From Acidimicrobiia bacterium (GTDB lineage: Bacteria > Actinomycetota > Acidimicrobiia > IMCC26256 > JACDBD01): a stretch of 7,140 nt of DNA. The notes under the pieces are model-generated. The model was not told the origin of the DNA. It searched no databases and saw only the letters and a program-made list of their open reading frames with translations. The DNA is taken from contig JAPSGP010000150.1 of NCBI GenBank assembly GCA_031177445.1, forward strand, positions 1 to 7,140, given 5' to 3'. The position numbers were made by a program, and so were the translations under genes. Below, in pieces: positions 5,948 to 7,140 of the stretch; positions within the stretch are counted from its first letter, which is position 1, and each line of letters opens with the position of its first letter.

Positions 5948-6948
5948 CTACGAAGGTGCTGGGGATCGAGACCTCGTGCGACGAGACCGCCGCTGCGGTC
6001 GTCGAGGACGGGCGCCGAGTTCGCTCATCGGTGGTCGCGAGTCAAGTCGACCTCCATGCGCGCTTCGGTGGCGTCGTCCCGGAGCTCGCCAGCCGTGCGC
6101 ATGTCGAGCACATCGACACCGTGATCTCCGAGGCGCTCCTCGAAGCGGGCGCGCTCGATGTCGGTGCCGTCGACATCGTCGCCGCATGCCACGGTCCCGG
6201 GCTCGCGGGCGCGTTGCTGGTGGGTGTGAGCGCGGCCAAGGCGCTCGCGGTCACCACCGGCTTGCCGTACGTCGGCGTGAACCACCTCGAGGCCCACCTG
6301 TATGCGGCATGGCTCGAAGAGCCCGACCTCGAGCCGCCGCTCGCAGTGTTGATCGTCTCAGGCGGGCACACACTCCTGGTCGCGATGGAGGACCATGGCC
6401 GGTATCGCGTGCTCGGTCAGACAGTCGACGACGCCGCCGGCGAGGCGTTCGACAAGGTCGCGCGATTCCTCGGGCTCGGTTATCCGGGTGGGCCGGTGAT
6501 CGATCGGCTCGCGGCGGAAGGCGACGCGACCGCGGTGGAGTTCCCGCGCCCGATGCGCGACGAAGGGCTCGACTTCTCCTTCTCGGGTCTGAAGACCGCG
6601 GTCGTCAACCACGTCCGGCGCAATCCTGACGAGGATCTGCGCGACGTAGCCGCCTCGTTCCAAGAAGCGGTGGTCGACGTGCTCGTGCGGAAGCTCGTCA
6701 CTGCCGCCGACCTCGCGCGCGCGCCGGTGCTCGTGCTCGGTGGCGGCGTTGCCGCGAACTCTCGGCTACGCGACCGGGTCGCGCAGGCCGCCGCCGCGAC
6801 CGGCCGGCGGGCGTTCCTCCCTCCGCTCGAGCTGTGCACCGACAACGGGGCGATGATCGCGGCGACCGCGTGGTGGCGCTGGGAGCGGGACGGCGCCACC
6901 AGGCTCGACGCCGGCGTGGCTCCCACGCTGGCGCTGCCGTCGATCTGA
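5944..6948 (+). CDS. tsaD: tRNA N6-adenosine threonylcarbamoyltransferase TsaD
   Basis: TsaD transfers the threonylcarbamoyl group from threonylcarbamoyl-AMP to A37 of ANN-decoding tRNAs, working with TsaB and TsaE. The product is 334 residues, normal length. Visible motifs are VLGIETSCDET (5-15), VPELASRAHVEH (45-56), HGPGLAGALLVGVSAAKAL (83-101), the metal ligands in NHLEAH (H114, H118), IVSGGHT (137-143), VDDAAGEAFDK (161-171), FSFSGLKTAV (211-220) and CTDNGAMIA (298-306), where D300 is the third metal ligand as in E. coli. GTG at 5944 overlaps the rimI stop as GTGA. GAGGAG at 5927-5932 is eleven bases upstream, rather far, so coupled re-initiation is likely. Upstream in-frame codons back to 5845 shadow the end of rimI and do not resemble the family. 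It is the last gene of the visible operon. Confidence 0.97.
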   Translation: MTTKVLGIETSCDETAAAVVEDGRRVRSSVVASQVDLHARFGGVVPELASRAHVEHIDTVISEALLEAGALDVGAVDIVAACHGPGLAGALLVGVSAAKALAVTTGLPYVGVNHLEAHLYAAWLEEPDLEPPLAVLIVSGGHTLLVAMEDHGRYRVLGQTVDDAAGEAFDKVARFLGLGYPGGPVIDRLAAEGDATAVEFPRPMRDEGLDFSFSGLKTAVVNHVRRNPDEDLRDVAASFQEAVVDVLVRKLVTAADLARAPVLVLGGGVAANSRLRDRVAQAAAATGRRAFLPPLELCTDNGAMIAATAWWRWERDGATRLDAGVAPTLALPSI

Positions 6949-7109
6949 CCCCTTTGTTGAAAAGGTCCTGGCAATTTGCGGGGATTTGTGGGAGATTTAC
7001 CCGGGTGACGAATGCTGCACCTTCGGGTTGACTTCGATGGTGCGACTAGGGTCAAATACCCCGGGCGGCGGCGATCCGCACCCTTGGGGTAGTTCCCCGC
7101 TAATGTTCG
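6949..7109. other. Non-coding intergenic region after tsaD
   Basis: No convincing gene lies here. Base composition falls to about 58% GC over 6949-7140 by hand count, against a visibly higher level in the genes. Local structure includes a near direct repeat GGGGATTT / GGGAGATTT (6980-6998), the palindrome ACCCGGGT at 6999-7006, GGGT-N5-ACCC at 7049-7061, GCGG-N4-CCGC at 7068-7079 and GGGG-N5-CCCC at 7086-7098. In M. tuberculosis the next gene after tsaD is groES; the window ends too early to test this, and no CIRCE element (TTAGCACTC-N9-GAGTGCTAA) is present. Confidence 0.6.
7028..7057 (+). promoter_or_regulatory. Possible sigma-70-type promoter
   Basis: TTGACT at 7028-7033 is one mismatch from the -35 consensus, and TCAAAT at 7052-7057 could be a weak -10 element after an 18-base spacer. 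The -10 matches TATAAT poorly (it lacks A at position 2), so this is tentative. TTGAC at 7028-7032 and GTCAA at 7051-7055 form an inverted repeat over the two elements, which could be an operator or coincidence. A second -10-like hexamer, TAATGT at 7101-7106, has no matching -35. Confidence 0.3.
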
Positions 7110-7140
7110 GCCTGGGTCGGAATGGTGGCCCAGGTTTCTT
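7110..7140 (+). terminator. Probable intrinsic (rho-independent) terminator
   Basis: CCTGGG at 7111-7116 pairs with CCCAGG at 7129-7134. Counting G-U pairs, the stem extends inward to 7119/7126, giving about nine base pairs and a six-base loop (7120-7125). TTTCTT at 7135-7140 follows directly and may continue past the window edge. It would end the tsaD transcript about 190 bases after the stop codon, or a short transcript begun at the possible promoter near 7028. The T-tract is interrupted by one C and cut by the window end, which limits confidence. Confidence 0.5.

Noticed and set aside
6951..6965. CCTTT-GTTGA-AAAGG hairpin just after tsaD as the operon terminator
   Set aside because: The stem is only five base pairs, with two G-C pairs, and no T-tract follows. 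The hairpin at 7110-7140 is a better candidate.
7012..7092. Small ORF of 26 codons (MLHLRVDFDG...)
   Set aside because: It has only a weak, badly spaced Shine-Dalgarno (GGTGA at 7004-7008), overlaps the possible promoter, and shows no codon signal or recognisable peptide.
7037..7140. Frame open from ATG 7037 to the window end (Gly/Pro-rich)
   Set aside because: No Shine-Dalgarno, about half of third positions are A/T unlike the neighbouring genes, and it runs through the terminator-like hairpin.
7119..7140. GGAAT at 7119-7123 as an ECF sigma factor -35 element
   Set aside because: The matching -10 (such as GTT) would fall at or beyond the window edge, and five bases alone are not informative.
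1..7140. Mobile element, CRISPR, defence or toxin-antitoxin system
   Set aside because: No transposase, integrase, repeat-spacer array, terminal inverted repeats or atypical composition block is visible. All genes are assigned to chromosomal families in one operon.

Overview
The window is high-GC DNA with nine complete genes and one gene tail, all on the + strand and packed almost end to end. It looks like a housekeeping operon from an actinomycete-type chromosome. The order alr - alpha/beta hydrolase - tsaE - tsaB - rimI - tsaD is the arrangement known from Actinomycetota (compare alr-tsaE-tsaB-rimI-tsaD-groES in Mycobacterium tuberculosis). The codon third positions are strongly G/C. The extra genes and several local sequence variants suggest a lineage away from the well-studied genera, perhaps Acidimicrobiia, but that is inference.

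Layout. 1-54 is the last 17 codons of an upstream gene, perhaps the NAD(P)H-hydrate repair enzyme often found before alr. 55-522 is a tandem CBS-domain protein. 519-1646 is alanine racemase (alr). 1643-2722 is a membrane-anchored or exported alpha/beta hydrolase. 2719-3594 is an Ntn-type P1/S58 family hydrolase that appears to start at CTG. 3604-4203 is a family 4 (iron-sulfur) uracil-DNA glycosylase. 4200-4694 tsaE, 4697-5383 tsaB, 5390-5947 rimI and 5944-6948 tsaD follow. 6949-7140 has no convincing gene. It is visibly less GC-rich (about 58% by hand count) and ends in a hairpin plus T-rich run that looks like an intrinsic terminator. A possible sigma-70-type promoter and smaller hairpins precede it.

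How the genes relate. TsaE, TsaB and TsaD are three of the four bacterial proteins that make N6-threonylcarbamoyladenosine (t6A) at position 37 of ANN-decoding tRNAs; the fourth, TsaC, is not in this window. RimI is a protein N-terminal acetyltransferase that commonly sits with tsaB/tsaD. Alr supplies D-alanine for peptidoglycan. The CBS protein, hydrolase, P1 hydrolase and uracil-DNA glycosylase have no obvious shared pathway with these. They probably ride in the same transcript. Junctions are 0 nt, four-base overlaps (ATGA, GTGA, CTGA, ATGA, GTGA) or gaps of 2-9 nt, so translation is likely coupled throughout.

I found no CRISPR array, insertion sequence, tRNA/rRNA gene, toxin-antitoxin pair, phage gene or defence system, and no clearly undescribed system. 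The points most worth a second look are the CTG start of the P1 hydrolase, its altered residue before the predicted nucleophile, the altered acetyl-CoA loop of RimI, and the structured non-coding tail after tsaD.
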